In this document: positions 46,326 to 58,447 of the stretch, piece by piece | Layout: the number at the start of each line of letters is the position of its first letter | How positions within the stretch are numbered: the stretch's first letter is position 1 | NCBI GenBank assembly: GCA_013400115.1 | Contig: VXBP01000354.1 | Location: forward strand, 186,001 to 250,000 | DNA length: 64,000 bases | Source: Rhinopomastus cyanomelas | Taxonomy: Eukaryota; Chordata; Aves; Bucerotiformes; Rhinopomastidae | Reading direction: 5' to 3' | Made by a program: the position numbers and the translations under genes | The notes under the pieces: model-generated | The model's database searches: none | Told to the model about the DNA's origin: nothing | Seen by the model: only the letters and a program-made list of their open reading frames with translations

Positions 46326-48012
46326 TTGTTGCTTTGCAAACTTCCAAAGGAAGATTTTTCTTGTGCATCTGAAGAGAAGAAAATAAATTGAAATCTGGCC
46401 CAAAATACATACTTTTAAAATGCAGGACTGTTGGGGAAACAAATCAATAGATGTTAAAAAATTTACAGTAATATTGACATGTTTAATTCTACCCAGTGGG
46501 AATAAGTAACAGCATGCAACTCCCTTTGTTACATTTTGATCCTCCCAGTCAATGACACCCTTCGCATTCTTCCAAAAGATTGAAGTGAGACATCACATGC
46601 AGCTACTGTGATTAATTTCATCTTTTTTTGGTCTTTTTCCAACTAGGCATTTTCACAGGGGAAAAACAATGTCATCAAGTTCTCCTCTTGGCTGAGACTG
46701 GGTAGTTGAGACATTTTGTGCTGATTTGTTGATAAGAAAATTTCAAATATTCTTAATAAAAAGTAGGCTCTGTTGTTATTATTTTATGGTAGTTCATGAA
46801 TGAGACAAAAGCAACTCATGACTTCCTTGCAGACCACAGACAGGGGATGAGGGATTAGACACACCTCCTATTTAAATAAAACAATTCCATGCTTTATTGG
46901 GAATTATTCTTGTTGGCAACGCGATGTTCCAAGTTAAAAGAAACAAACCCAGATGAGAACAAGGCAGATCCGCTGTGCTGCAGACTTTCCCTCTACAACT
47001 ATAAATCCAAATCTTAAAAAATCCATGAAAGCTCATACAACCCACATTAAAAGTAGTAAATAACTTTGCTACATTTTTAATTATCAGGCACGAAGGACCA
47101 AGCTGGTTGTTACCATCTTCAGTACCTAGGCCTCTTGTAATTGCGTAAGAAAAAGGGCTCTGCTGTGGAGTTGTTTGTGCCAAGCCCTGACTGCATGTGA
47201 GCTCAACTGGAGAGGGCAGTGAGTTGCTACTCAAGACTGCCACCTCCTGACTTGGATCCCTGGTAATTCACATCTGAGATTTTCTCTTTATGAATCTCGG
47301 TACTGGAGTCCAAGGAGGGATACTGGAATCCAGTGAGATGTCCATTGCTATATTATTATGTAGTTTAAGACCCCAACATCCTCCTTGTATGGCAGAGTAA
47401 AAATTGTTATACAAAAGATTTGAGTACACCTGATCTTCAGATCCAATTTTAAAAATAAGCCAAACCACCTTCATTCTCTTTCCTTTTCTTTGTTTCGTAA
47501 TTTGTATGAAATGCAGAGTGAATAACCTCTGGAAAATCGCTAATTGAAACTTTGATGCTTTTTCAGTGTAGCAGGAGAAGTTTTCCTTGTTTTTAGCTAG
47601 CGGTGCATCCGCTTATTTGAGCTATTTCCCTATTTTCATTCTCAAGTTTAGTAAGTTATCAGCCTTGGTCTGAACAGAGTAGCATCAAGAGGCCCACAGT
47701 CAGGAATTTCAAGAGCAACTCACTAGTTCTCACTTCAGCATTGAACATATTTCTCTTGTGCCATGGCCGCAGGAAGAAAAAAGATGAGGGGCAGCAGGGA
47801 GCAAAAAAGAAAACAAATAATTTTTGAAGTAGGTCTAGAATTGCTCTCATACAATAAAGTTCTTACATGCTGCTGCTTGCAGGATTGAATCAATGAGGAG
47901 TGAATCTCCCTAATATCATTGCACATGGCCTATTTACTAAGCCCATGTCCTATTTCTGTGCTGCACTCTGTTCTGAAATTTCTGCTTGTACCTCCTCTTG
48001 TTTCAGCCATTG
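46326..48012. other. Intergenic DNA, nothing recognised
   Basis: AT-rich single-copy sequence. Short open frames on the minus strand have no recognisable motif. Confidence 0.45.
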
Positions 48013-48425
48013 CCACTCATAAAATCATAGAATCACTGAATGCTTTGGGTGAAAGGACCTTCAAAGAGCTTCTTGTCCAGGGACATTTTTCTCTAAATCA
48101 GGTTGCTTAGAGCCCAGTCCAACCTGATCCAGAATGTCTGCAGTGATGGGGCACCTTACCAACTTCATGGGTAACCTGGACAAATGTTTCTGCATGTTCA
48201 GTTTAAAAAATGTGTCCCTTATATCTAGTGTCAGTCTCCATCATTTAGCTTAAAATCATCACCTCTTGTCCTGTTTAGAACAGGCCCTACTAAAGTCTGT
48301 GTACACCTTTCTTACAGCCCCCTTTAAGTACTAGAAGGTCACTGTAAGTTCTCTCTGGAGCCTTTTCTTTCTCACCCCAACTCTCTCAGCCTATCTTCAT
48401 AACAGAAATGGAAAAGCTCACTGCT
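48013..48425 (-). repeat. Old CR1 LINE 3' fragment
   Basis: A diverged antisense CR1: 'aaaatcatagaatcactgaa', 'tcttgtccagggacattttt', 'tcacctcttgtcctgtttag', and 'ctctctcagcctatcttcat' at the 5' side. It is more diverged than the neighbouring copies. Confidence 0.75.
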
Positions 48426-48654
48426 GTCTAGTTTCTAATATGTACGTTTTTTCCTCAATTGAATTAAGCACTTCAGTGCTACCTTTCATTTCCTTTCTCT
48501 ATAACTCATCCTTACATGGAGTTAGAGTCCATGTTATTCTACATGCAGCCTAAAATATACACTGAATCTGGAATCTCTTATTAATCTGTGAAATACTGAG
48601 ATTTTCTTTACCATAAAACAATTTGTACACCCTAAATTAAATTTCAGTGAAACC

Positions 48655-49078
48655 ATTCATAGAATGGCTTAGGTTGGAAAAGGGATTTAAGATCATCAAA
48701 TCCAACCATTAACCCAACTTTCTCAATGCCACCGCTAAACCCTATCCCTAAGCTCCAGATCTACATGACTTTGAAACACATTCAGGGATGGCAATTCAAC
48801 TCTCTCTCTGGGCAGCCTGTTCCAAGGCCTGATGACCCTTTCCAGGAAGAAGTTTTTCCTCAAGTCCAACCTAAACTTCCCCTGCTGCAACTTGAGGCCA
48901 TTTCCTCTTGTCCTATCACTTGTTACTTGTGAGAAGAGACCGGTCCCCACCTCTCTACACCCTCCTTTCAGATAGTTGTAGACAGTGAGAAGGTCTCCCA
49001 CCATCTTCTTCTTCAGACTAAATAGTTCCAGCTCCTCAGAAGTATATGTCCTGCAGGAACCTGGACCTTTGTGACAAA
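48655..49078 (-). repeat. CR1 LINE 3' fragment
   Basis: Antisense CR1 with 'catagaatggcttaggttgg', 'ccaggaagaagtttttcctc' and 'gacagtgagaaggtctccca'. A partial ORF2 C-terminal frame of about 119 codons survives on the minus strand. It is the inverted counterpart of the subfamily at 55636-55966. Confidence 0.92.
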
Positions 49079-50702
49079 TCATCATCACACACATACACAG
49101 TTAACAAAATTTGCTATGGTTTGCTGTGTCAGTAAGATAACTTGGCTTGAAGTTGTGTTTAAAAATTTCTGAAGGGCAGAAATTGTGATTCACGCTAGAG
49201 ATTTTACACAGAAACACACGGGAGTTTAATTTAAAAAATGACGCAACCTTTGCAATGTCTTCTTATATTTATGTGGAAACAAGTCTATAAAAATGAAAGT
49301 TCTTAGTGTCACTAAGAAAAACGTTTTCTCCACCTCCTGAAGAAATGTCACTGAAAAATCCTCAACAGTAAAGACCTGCCTCATCATATTTTAATTAAAC
49401 AGCCTCACTCATGAATCTTCATGTAATCTGTGCTGGGTCATGCCATCTGCTTGAAGATGTTTTGCCAGTACTTCCAGCTCAGATGACTCAGAATGGGTGG
49501 TGCTTGTAGTGAGGAGAATCCTGACCCTTTTTGTCATTCAGAGAAATCCAGGCCTGCTGAGCACTCTCATCCAACCACAAGCTATCTTTTCCTAGCAGGA
49601 AAATTATCCCATGCAGACTATCATGGACATGCAGCTTCTGGCACCTGAGACAGGTCAGTTGTGACAACCACAGACATTCAAGATTTGGTAAAGGTCAGAG
49701 TCCCTTAATTCTCACGAGGTTGTGATACAATGGAGGTGTAAGATACTTGTAGTATGTTTATCCAATAAGCTTCAGTACTCTGCTTAGTCATCAAACTTTT
49801 ATTATCTTCTATCACAAAGACTTCCTCTCACAAAGGGCAAAGGAAGTTGCCACACCTTCTCCTACTAACAAACCATGGCAACTTAACAGGTTTATGATAG
49901 GCAGCAAGAGGCCAGCTGATTTTTTTGAAGAGAAATCTTCCATTTACACAAAATTCTGCAATGTTTACATTCAACTTACTGCAAAAACCCCTAAGCTTTG
50001 AAAATAAATGAATAAGAAGTGGTTTTTTTAATAAACAAAACAAAAATAATCCTTTTATTCTCTCTGCCTATTTATTTACAACCTTCTAAGCAAGTTGTAC
50101 TAACTAGAATATGCCCAACAAGGAATGCCGCTTTGGTTTTTTCCTTTAGACCAAGAAGTAACACTTCAAACCACATTGTATTTCCTCTCCTGCATTGTAC
50201 CTGACCTTTAATGAAACAACAAACATCTTTTAAGCCTGTTCAGCAATGCTCAGCAACAGTTGGTAGCAAGAAGAATGACAGATTTACTGATTATACCTTG
50301 TAAGTATGTAAGTTTCTCCTTAATGGACATACTTGCTAGTACAGAAATTGTGTTGTTTTGATGTGTAATTCTATATGCAATACTAGAAGCAGCAAATTTA
50401 TTCTGAAGTGATTTATTCTCCATGTATTCTGTGGTGATTGGCAGTCTTCAATATTCCTTGTGTGGCTTTAATTACATTGTAATTTCTGTCTGCAGTTTGC
50501 TAACCCTTCGTCACACGGCATTTTCTCCAATTAATAGTCTTAAGTCCCCAGCAGGAAAAGGCTCATGTGATAAAAGTTATAAGGTATGTATATTAAGGTA
50601 ATAAAATCTTAAACGTGTATAAGGATCAACAGATTATTTGAAACCAAAATGAAGCATCTGTCCTTCAGACAGTGTAGATGCTTTGTTTAGGATCATTATT
50701 AT
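49079..50702. other. Intergenic DNA, nothing recognised
   Basis: AT-rich, with no supported gene or named repeat. Confidence 0.45.
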
Positions 50703-51152
50703 CACAGTATCACAGTATTACCAAGGTTGGAAGAGACCTCATAGATCATCAAGTCCAACCTGTCACCACAGAGCTCAAGGCTAGACCATGGCACCAAGTG
50801 CCACGTCCAATCCTGCCTTGAACAGCTCCAGAGTTGGCGACTCCACCACCTCCCTGGGCAGGCCATTCCAGTGGCCAATGACTCTCTCGGTGAAGAACTT
50901 TCTCCTCACCTCAAGCCTAAATTTCCCCTGGCGCAGCTTGAGGCTGTGTCCTCTTGTTCTGGTGCTGGCTGCCTGAGAGAAGAGAGCAACCTCCTCCTGG
51001 CCACAACCACCCCTCAGGTAGTTGTAGACAGCAATAAGGTCTCCCCTGAGCCTCCTCTTCTCAAGGCTAAACAATCCCAGCTCCCTCAGCCTCTCCTCAT
51101 AGGGCTTGTGCTCAAGGCCTCTCACCAGCCTCGTTGCCCTTCTCTGGACACG
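50703..51152 (-). repeat. CR1 LINE 3' fragment with ATACTGTG-type tail
   Basis: An antisense CR1 whose 3' end is made of 'atcacagt' octamers (ATACTGTG-like on its own strand) rather than ATTCTATG. 'gttggaagagacctcataga' and 'gagctcaaggctagaccatg' mark the 3' UTR. A partial ORF2 C-terminal frame of 114 codons is open on the minus strand. It stops abruptly at the single N at 51153. It is the same subfamily as the plus-oriented copy at 52122-52320. Confidence 0.92.
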
Positions 51153-51153
51153 N
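51153..51153. other. Single-base assembly N
   Basis: It interrupts a CR1 in mid-element. The sequence immediately after it duplicates 52224 onward exactly, so this is very likely a contig join. Confidence 0.85.
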
Positions 51154-51657
51154 CTAGCCTTGAGCTCTGTGGTGACAGGTTGGACTTGAGGATCTATGAG
51201 GTCTCTTCCAACCTTGATAATACTGTGATACTGTGATACTGTGATACTGTTACTTGTGAGAAGAGAGCTCCACCTCTGTATATCCTCCTTTCAGATAGCT
51301 GTAGACAGTGAGGTCTTCTCTCAGCCTCTTTACTAACCAGCCCCAGCTTCCTCAGCTGCTCCTCACAAGGTTTGTTCTCCAGACCCTTTACCACCCTTGT
51401 AGCCCTTCTCTGGACCCACTCCAGTACCTCAGTCTTTTACTTGTATTGAGGTATCCAAAAGTGAACCCAGCAGCCAAGATGTGGCCTTACCAGTGCCCAG
51501 AACAGGTGGACAATCACCTTTCCACTCCTTTGTCCACATTATTGCCAATACAGGTCAGGATGCCATTGGCCTGATTAACTATCTTTCAGTCTCCAGTTCA
51601 ACATATACCAGAAACACCTCAAGCCCGTACAACTCTCACATTTTAACCTATAAAAAA
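51154..51657. repeat. 504-bp direct duplicate of 52224-52727
   Basis: The segment between the single N and the N run is repeated at an offset of exactly 1070 bases. Encoded frames are identical in both copies. It begins in a plus-oriented CR1 tail, continues through the minus-oriented CR1 piece and ends in the A run of 'cctataaaaaa'. Having both borders on N positions points to an assembly artefact. Confidence 0.9.
51251..51600 (-). repeat. CR1 LINE fragment (assembly duplicate of 52321-52670)
   Basis: Antisense CR1 lacking its 3' UTR. It starts at 'ttacttgtgagaagagagct' and continues to 'ccattggcctgattaac'. It directly abuts the tail of a plus-oriented CR1. Confidence 0.85.
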
Positions 51658-52121
51658 NNNNNNNNNNNNNNNNNNNNNNNNNNNNNNNNNNNNNNNNNNN
51701 NNNNNNNNNNNNNNNNNNNNNNNNNNNNNNNNNNNNNNNNNNNNNNNNNNNNNNNNNNNNNNNNNNNNNNNNNNNNNNNNNNNNNNNNNNNNNNNNNNNN
51801 NNNNNNNNNNNNNNNNNNNNNNNNNNNNNNNNNNNNNNNNNNNNNNNNNNNNNNNNNNNNNNNNNNNNNNNNNNNNNNNNNNNNNNNNNNNNNNNNNNNN
51901 NNNNNNNNNNNNNNNNNNNNNNNNNNNNNNNNNNNNNNNNNNNNNNNNNNNNNNNNNNNNNNNNNNNNNNNNNNNNNNNNNNNNNNNNNNNNNNNNNNNN
52001 NNNNNNNNNNNNNNNNNNNNNNNNNNNNNNNNNNNNNNNNNNNNNNNNNNNNNNNNNNNNNNNNNNNNNNNNNNNNNNNNNNNNNNNNNNNNNNNNNNNN
52101 NNNNNNNNNNNNNNNNNNNNN
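51658..52121. other. Assembly gap, 464 N
   Basis: A run of N between two partly redundant contig ends. The real length and content are unknown. Any open frame spanning it is meaningless. Confidence 0.99.
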
Positions 52122-52320
52122 GAGAGTCATTAGCCACTGGAATGGCTTGCCCAGGGAGGTGGTGGAGTCGCCAACTCTGGAGCTGTTCAAGGCAGGATTG
52201 GACGTGGCACTTGGTGCCATGGTCTAGCCTTGAGCTCTGTGGTGACAGGTTGGACTTGAGGATCTATGAGGTCTCTTCCAACCTTGATAATACTGTGATA
52301 CTGTGATACTGTGATACTGT
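52122..52320 (+). repeat. CR1 LINE 3' fragment with (ATACTGTG)n tail
   Basis: Plus-oriented: 'gaatggcttgcccagggagg', 'gtggcacttggtgccatggt', 'gaggtctcttccaaccttga', then four tail octamers. Its 5' side is cut by the N gap. It is the inverted counterpart of 50703-51152. Confidence 0.93.
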
Positions 52321-52670
52321 TACTTGTGAGAAGAGAGCTCCACCTCTGTATATCCTCCTTTCAGATAGCTGTAGACAGTGAGGTCTTCTCTCAGCCTCTT
52401 TACTAACCAGCCCCAGCTTCCTCAGCTGCTCCTCACAAGGTTTGTTCTCCAGACCCTTTACCACCCTTGTAGCCCTTCTCTGGACCCACTCCAGTACCTC
52501 AGTCTTTTACTTGTATTGAGGTATCCAAAAGTGAACCCAGCAGCCAAGATGTGGCCTTACCAGTGCCCAGAACAGGTGGACAATCACCTTTCCACTCCTT
52601 TGTCCACATTATTGCCAATACAGGTCAGGATGCCATTGGCCTGATTAACTATCTTTCAGTCTCCAGTTCA
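52321..52670 (-). repeat. CR1 LINE fragment lacking its 3' end
   Basis: Antisense CR1 beginning at 'ttacttgtgagaagagagct', without the 3' UTR that should precede it. The missing 3' end and the adjacent plus-oriented CR1 tail suggest insertion or rearrangement at this point. Confidence 0.85.
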
Positions 52671-52999
52671 ACATATACCAGAAACACCTCAAGCCCGTAC
52701 AACTCTCACATTTTAACCTATAAAAAACAGTCTTCAACAAGGAGATCACCCTTATTATTTCCTTTACCTGGAGTTCCCCAGAGAAACACAAATAACATGT
52801 CCAACAGACCTGGGCAAAACGTGCTGGAGTAAAAGCCTTTCTGGGACACTGAATTAAAAATTAACTCTGTGTTAGGGATAATTAGTTCTGTGAGGTAAAT
52901 CGGGGAGCAGCCCCTCACCGTGGGGCCAGGTTTCCTCAGGATGTGAAGAACGCTGCCGCGGCTGCTGCTGCCTGGACCCTGTCCCCATGTCAGCAGTGC

Positions 53000-53125
53000 T
53001 GAAACATAAAATAAAAAATTGAATAAATAAAAATGAATAAAATAAAGTAAAAAAATAAATAAAACAACAAATAAAATAAAGCAATGAAATAAAATGGAAT
53101 AAAACGTAATATAATTAAATCAAAT
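53000..53125 (+). repeat. A/T-rich (AAATA)n-like low-complexity sequence
   Basis: Repeated 'aaataaa' words with few other bases end at 'aattaaatcaaa', directly before the GC-rich island of ACTR2. Confidence 0.8.
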
Positions 53126-53129
53126 TTCT

Positions 53130-53235
53130 CTGTCCCCGTTACTGAGACCAGGCCGAGGGGACGCCGCCACGGCAACGGGGGCGGGGCTGTAGGGGGGGNG
53201 CGGGGTCAGCGGGGCGCGGATTTGCCGGTTCTCCA
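53130..53235 (+). promoter_or_regulatory. ACTR2: Truncated CpG island at the ACTR2 5' end
   Basis: A short GC-rich patch ('gaggggacgccgccacggca', 'gggcggggctgtag') is interrupted by a single N at 53199. It lies where the ACTR2 promoter and first exon are expected by gene order, but it is much shorter than the CEP68 and RAB1A islands. Sequence is probably missing at the N. Confidence 0.6.
53199..53199. other. Single-base assembly N, probable loss of ACTR2 exon 1
   Basis: The N sits in a G run inside the CpG patch. No sequence for the conserved ACTR2 N-terminus (about 16 codons ending in DNGTG) was found between here and exon 2, so the exon is probably in the unassembled part. Confidence 0.65.
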
Positions 53236-56200
53236 TGTGAGCCGAGTGAGTCTCCCTGTGGCAACGAGTATTTAACCAAAACTACCAATTTTTGACATGG
53301 CATTCGGGATCTGCGCGGTATTGTGCGTTGAGTGGGCAAGGTTGTGGCCCCTTGTTGTGAGGGGTTGTCAGTTTTAGGGAAATCCCATGGGAGGTTTTTT
53401 GTTCGTGTTTTATTTTCATATTTTTATTTTATTGCTTGTCAATATGGAGCATCATCCTTTCATTAATACCTTCCTCATCTGCAGTGTACTCCAAAATGAC
53501 TTCTTTTAACTCAAAGAGATCACCAAGGGTTTTCTCCTTGTCCTTTCACCTTCACTCTTTGTCAGTGGTTGGAGCAAAGAAATAAAAGCTTTTAAGGCAA
53601 ACATCAGATGCTCCTAGTGGATGTTTCCTCTCTGTAATTTTTTTAAGTAATTAAAGAAATACTGCGTGGACAGTTAACATAGCTGATGGTGTGTAAAGAT
53701 CTCTGCAATGAGAACAAGAAAGTTATTTATAGACACTTGAAATAAGGAAGATTTAATTTTTTAAAAATCCAACAGGGAACAGTTGAGGCAAAGATTGACA
53801 TTGTTAGAGACTGAGCATCCTGAATTAGAGGGAATTCCAGTTAGCATCTGAAATTATTAGAAACATCGCTATTTCACAGTTGTTAGATATGACAGTTCTG
53901 GTGCATTCTCACTTTTTTTCCTATGGCAGAAAATACCTTTGATAAGATGGGGGTCCAGAGCCTTTGGGCACGTTTTCCATTATAACATAAAAGAAAGAAA
54001 AAAGAAGGCTTTTACTGTTTTCTTCTTAAAAAGGAATGTGGAAGCTTTGTTGTGGAAGGGATTTTTTCACAGTTTCCTTCTTTTATTGTCAGGCCTATAT
54101 AATAAAAGGAAAAATGGGAGCTTCATTCTTTTGCCCAGTCCTTTACATGGTAATAAATCATTGAGTTGTGAAATGTTTTGTGTATCGGTAGTGACAGCAA
54201 CGCTGGGCTCTCAGTAAGGAGTGAGGCAAGGGGTAGAATCCATTATTTTTACCCGATTTCTCCAGATGGATTTGCAATACAGATTTGGATCTGCTTGTGC
54301 TTGTAAATCAAGGGATGTCTTGGAATGAGAATTCTTTTTTCACTCTGTGAGCTGTACCAGCAGGATATAAATAACTGTAACCGAGAAAGGTGCCTTTATT
54401 GTGCCTTTGTGGTGCTGGGAGGAGGGGCCTCTGTCACTTCAGCTCGTGCTGCTTTGTGTTGTGTTTGTCATTTTAAGCAGAACAACAAGAATAAGGGCCA
54501 CAGAGTTCATTGTGTGCAAGGGCAAAGGGTCAAGAAATAATTGCAAAATCAGTAAAAATATTTAGATTGAATAATAATGAATAAATGATTGAATAAATGA
54601 ATTAGAATCAGGGTAATTTGACTAGAAGAGGATTCCATTCAGTAATTTGAGATAATTGAGTAGCCCCATATTGCCAAACCAATATTTTTTTATAGTATTT
54701 TTCTGTGCATGACAGAGATGTTTTACATCAGAGTGATTTCTGATAATAAAAACCATGACTGAAATGAAATCTCTTTGCAGGTGCCAGAAGTAAGTAAACC
54801 CACCAAATATGAGCTACTCTCTTTATGCTACAGTAGGACTTCTAGTCTGTCTGGGTGCAACCAATCTTTGAGGAAGATGTGACTAGGAGGAAGTTCTTGC
54901 AACACGAATTGCAGGAAAGAGACAGGCAATGGCATCTTAAGGTGTAAAGCATTAGAGAGGGAAGGCCCAATTGGTTCAGAGCAACGTTGTGATGAGTTTT
55001 TAAGACTTGTATCAATGTAGAGAATTGAGCACAGAGGCATAAGAATATTAGTGATCCTTTCAAAATGTGTCACATGACCTGTTTGCGAGCTTCCTCATTC
55101 TTATAGTTTTAAAGAATTCTTATATGTACAAGCTCTTACTGTTAGATGACTCAGTAGGAAGTGAAAGAGTCAGTGTAAACCACAGTGAAATGGAGAAGAA
55201 ACTATATATGGTAAAATTTTGTACATACGTGGTCAGGCACACAGGCAAGCTCAATAGCTATTCTGAAACCATTCTTGATGTGTAGCAAATGTTTGCAAAA
55301 AATATTTATGACCTTACAAAGATGTGTAAATTCTTTGGTGTTGGTATTACTGTTCAAGATACAGTGAATACTAGGTGTTCTATGGAAATTATCTGCTAGT
55401 TGTGCCACAGGGAGTGCATGGTAAGGAACAGAAAAGAAACAACCATACTTAATTTCGTTAGACGGTTTCAAGCTGAGAGTGGAAAAGAACAGTGGGTATT
55501 TAATGTGTGGCACTGAAAAAGAGAAGCTGGTTAGATTCCAAATTACTGCAGCTTATAACGCTTAAAGATTTTGGAAGATCTTCAGCAAGGAAAAGTCTCC
55601 ATTGTTTCTCATACCCCTTCAAAAATATAAACCTGTTCAAGAATTACCTGAAAAGGAGGGTGGAAAGAGGTGAGGGTTGGTCTCTTCTCACAAGGAACAA
55701 GTGACAGGACAAGAGAAAACGGCCTCAAGCTGCCCCAGGGGAAGTTTAGTTTGGACATGAGGAAAAACTTCTTCCTGGAAAGGGTTGTCAGGCCTTGGAA
55801 GAGGCTGCCCAGAGAGGGGTTTGAATCGCCATCCCTGGACGTGTTTCAAAGTTGTGGAGAGCTGGCGCCCAGGGACATAGTTTAGTGGGGGCTGTGGGAC
55901 AGTTGGCTTAATGGTTGGACTTCATGATCTTTAAGGTCTTTCCCAACATAATCTGTTCTATGATAAGCTCTAAATTATGGATACATTTGTATTTCTTAGG
56001 TGTGTTTACCTGTTGCTATTTCTTCTTCAGCCACAGTTTCCAATTCCAACCTACCGAACCAATGGAATATCCAGTGACAACACAAAAGTGGAGGGGTGAC
56101 ATGCAAGGCTGGCTTGTTCTCATCATCCCCAAATTTCATGTAGCTTGGGAGGGGAAGAAACAGCTAAAACTTGTTTTAAATGTAATTTTTAAGGTTTTCT

Positions 56201-58336
56201 CTTCTGGCTTGAAAGAGATGGGGAATAGACTGAATGTCTAAGCTGAATCTCGCTTGTAGTCCATGTACATTAAGTCTGGATTTGATTGTGTTTTAGGTTG
56301 GTGGGAGAAAGGACAGTCTGCTTTTCAAATCTAGGATTTACTTGTTGCCAGCATTGTTAATGTCCTGCGAAAGTGTCTGGGCCTTATTACAGAAAGGGGC
56401 TGGGAGTTGCTGTTGCAGTTTGAATAGGAAGAACTTAGAATAACATTCTTGTTTAGCATTTTCTAGATCAGCAGAGTTTTATGTGATTTCCAGAGGTATT
56501 TTTTAAGGTCTGTCAAGAAGCACTTACAGATTTGGTGCAGTTCTGGTTGCTGCTGTATAAACCTCAGCATTTATTTCTCCAGTTGGCAAGATTTACCTGT
56601 GGGCAGCTATGCTTCCCAAGGAGGTGCTCCAGATGTTACTGGTCCTGTTACTTCTGTTGACCAACACGGTGGTGGTGACTGATAGGGAAATTACTTCACT
56701 CTGGGGGAAATAAAAAGAGAGAAAGCCATAAAGAAATATGTGTTAAGGTGCGTGGGTTATGTGAAGGTGCTTATAGTTGTACTGGAAATGATTTATAAAA
56801 CCCTAAGCTGGATGGTGGGATGTATGGGCTGTTTTATAGGACTTTCTTCTAGTTTGACTAGGTCTGCCTGAAGAAAATTTATAACAAGCATCCCTAGATA
56901 TTGTAGTCACAACTAAAATTGTACAGTTGCTCTGAATGCAGTAATTTGCTAAGTCTCGAAAGGAGTCTCTTATTATTATTACTAGATTTGGACACTATTA
57001 TTCAGACTCTGCTTAGTCCTTCAGAATATCTCCTGTGTTTCTTTCCTGTGGCATAAAACTTTTTATAAAGTCTTCTGGCATGTTCAGGCAGTGTGATCCT
57101 GAACTGCTCCTGGCTACTCCCAGAGCAGCACTGCATTCTTGAATGCTCAGATAAGATCTATGTAACTTCTGGGTAGTCCTGACCTTCATGTAAGCAAAAG
57201 ACTTGATAAGTACTTGCCTTTTCAGACAACTGAGGTTGAAGTGAGCACAGTTCATTCTTCAGGTATTCCAAGCAGCACTGAATGACACTGAAGACTTTAG
57301 GGTCACAAAACAGGAAAAAAAAAATCCTTTCTCACCCTGTGTTAGCCCAGCTTTTAATTAAAGTATCTCTTTACTCCTTCCCTACCTGGCTTTATAAATT
57401 TTGTTCCATAACAGGTGCTAAAAGAGCGCAGTAAGGCAAATGCTGAGTGACAGGAAGTTACTTACTCTTCCTGTTGGTGTAATGACAGACAATTAGCCGT
57501 TCTCTCTGCTGTAATAATTGTTTCAGTGGCAATCTTCTAGACCTTGCTGCTGAAAACTCATGAATGGTTTCGAAATTCTAACAGATGGCTTTTAATACAG
57601 CCTGAGGCTGTGAATTGCCTGTCCATGGAGGCTTCCAACTGGTCAAAGCCCTAGGCAACCTGATTTTGTGACTTGAGCTTCCACTAATGACTTTTTAATG
57701 CTCAGTTAATCCTCAACGTGTACAGTATCTTGGGGACCCAATGATAGGAAGCTTCCTTTCCCCTAGGTTTGGGTGACACTATCAGCTTCATTGTTCTGTT
57801 GGTTTTAGAAGCACTTGCTGCAAACTCTTAACTGTATCCTTAAAAGAAACTCTAAAAGTTAGGAAACTCAGTTGCACAGACTAGCGGCAAGTTCACTCTT
57901 TATGACAACAGAGCATGTCAATTCACAAGGTTTTGAAGTTTTTTACTGGCTTATAATTTATTATGCCACTGTGTGCTCTGATTGGAGAGGTGATTTAATA
58001 TGGTCTCGGTGAGGACCCAGTACAAAATTGCAGGTTTCAGGTTGCTAGAGACCTTTTTAATAGAATGGCAGGAAATCCAAATTCAAACTCTTAAATATAT
58101 TTAGTCTTTTTACTGCTGTTTCTCCAATATTTGACAGTCTGGAAAACACTTTAATTCAGTTTTATAATTTGAAATGTGTAAAATTTGTATTGAAATTATG
58201 AGTTAAATCAGTTTCTAGATGTTTCACATTTAGGCTTTTAATTTCTTACCCTAAATCAGTTTTCTTGTGGTAAACAGAAGTAATGCATGTTCTAAATATT
58301 CCTTGTCTTAATCTTACATTTCTTACTTCTTTTCAG
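53236..58336 (+). other. ACTR2: ACTR2 intron 1 (upstream boundary unknown)
   Basis: Contains a CR1 fragment at 55636-55966 and a short GAATAAAT-type repeat near 54565-54605. No supported coding exon. It ends at the acceptor TTTTCAG at 58336. Confidence 0.6.
55636..55966 (+). repeat. CR1 LINE 3' fragment in ACTR2 intron 1
   Basis: Sense-oriented CR1: 'gaattacctgaaaaggaggg', 'gaggaaaaacttcttcctgg', 'ggcttaatggttggacttca' and 'cccaacataatctgttctat'. The ORF2 C-terminal frame is partly open (about 71 codons). Confidence 0.92.
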
Positions 58337-58447
58337 TTTGTGAAATGTGGTTATGCAGGCTCAAATTTTCCGGAGCACATTTTTCCAGCTTTGGTTGGAA
58401 GACCCATTATCAGATCAACTGCTAAAGTGGGAAACATTGAAATCAAG
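58337..58447 (+). CDS. ACTR2: ACTR2 coding exon 2
   Basis: 111 nt between TTTTCAG and AAG|GTAAAT. It starts FVKCGYAGSNFPEHIFPALV and ends VGNIEIK. It continues directly from the actin-fold phosphate loop expected in exon 1. Confidence 0.97.

Noticed and set aside
51481..52227. Long frames spanning the N gap
   Set aside because: They are mostly runs of unknown residues translated from N, so they carry no information.
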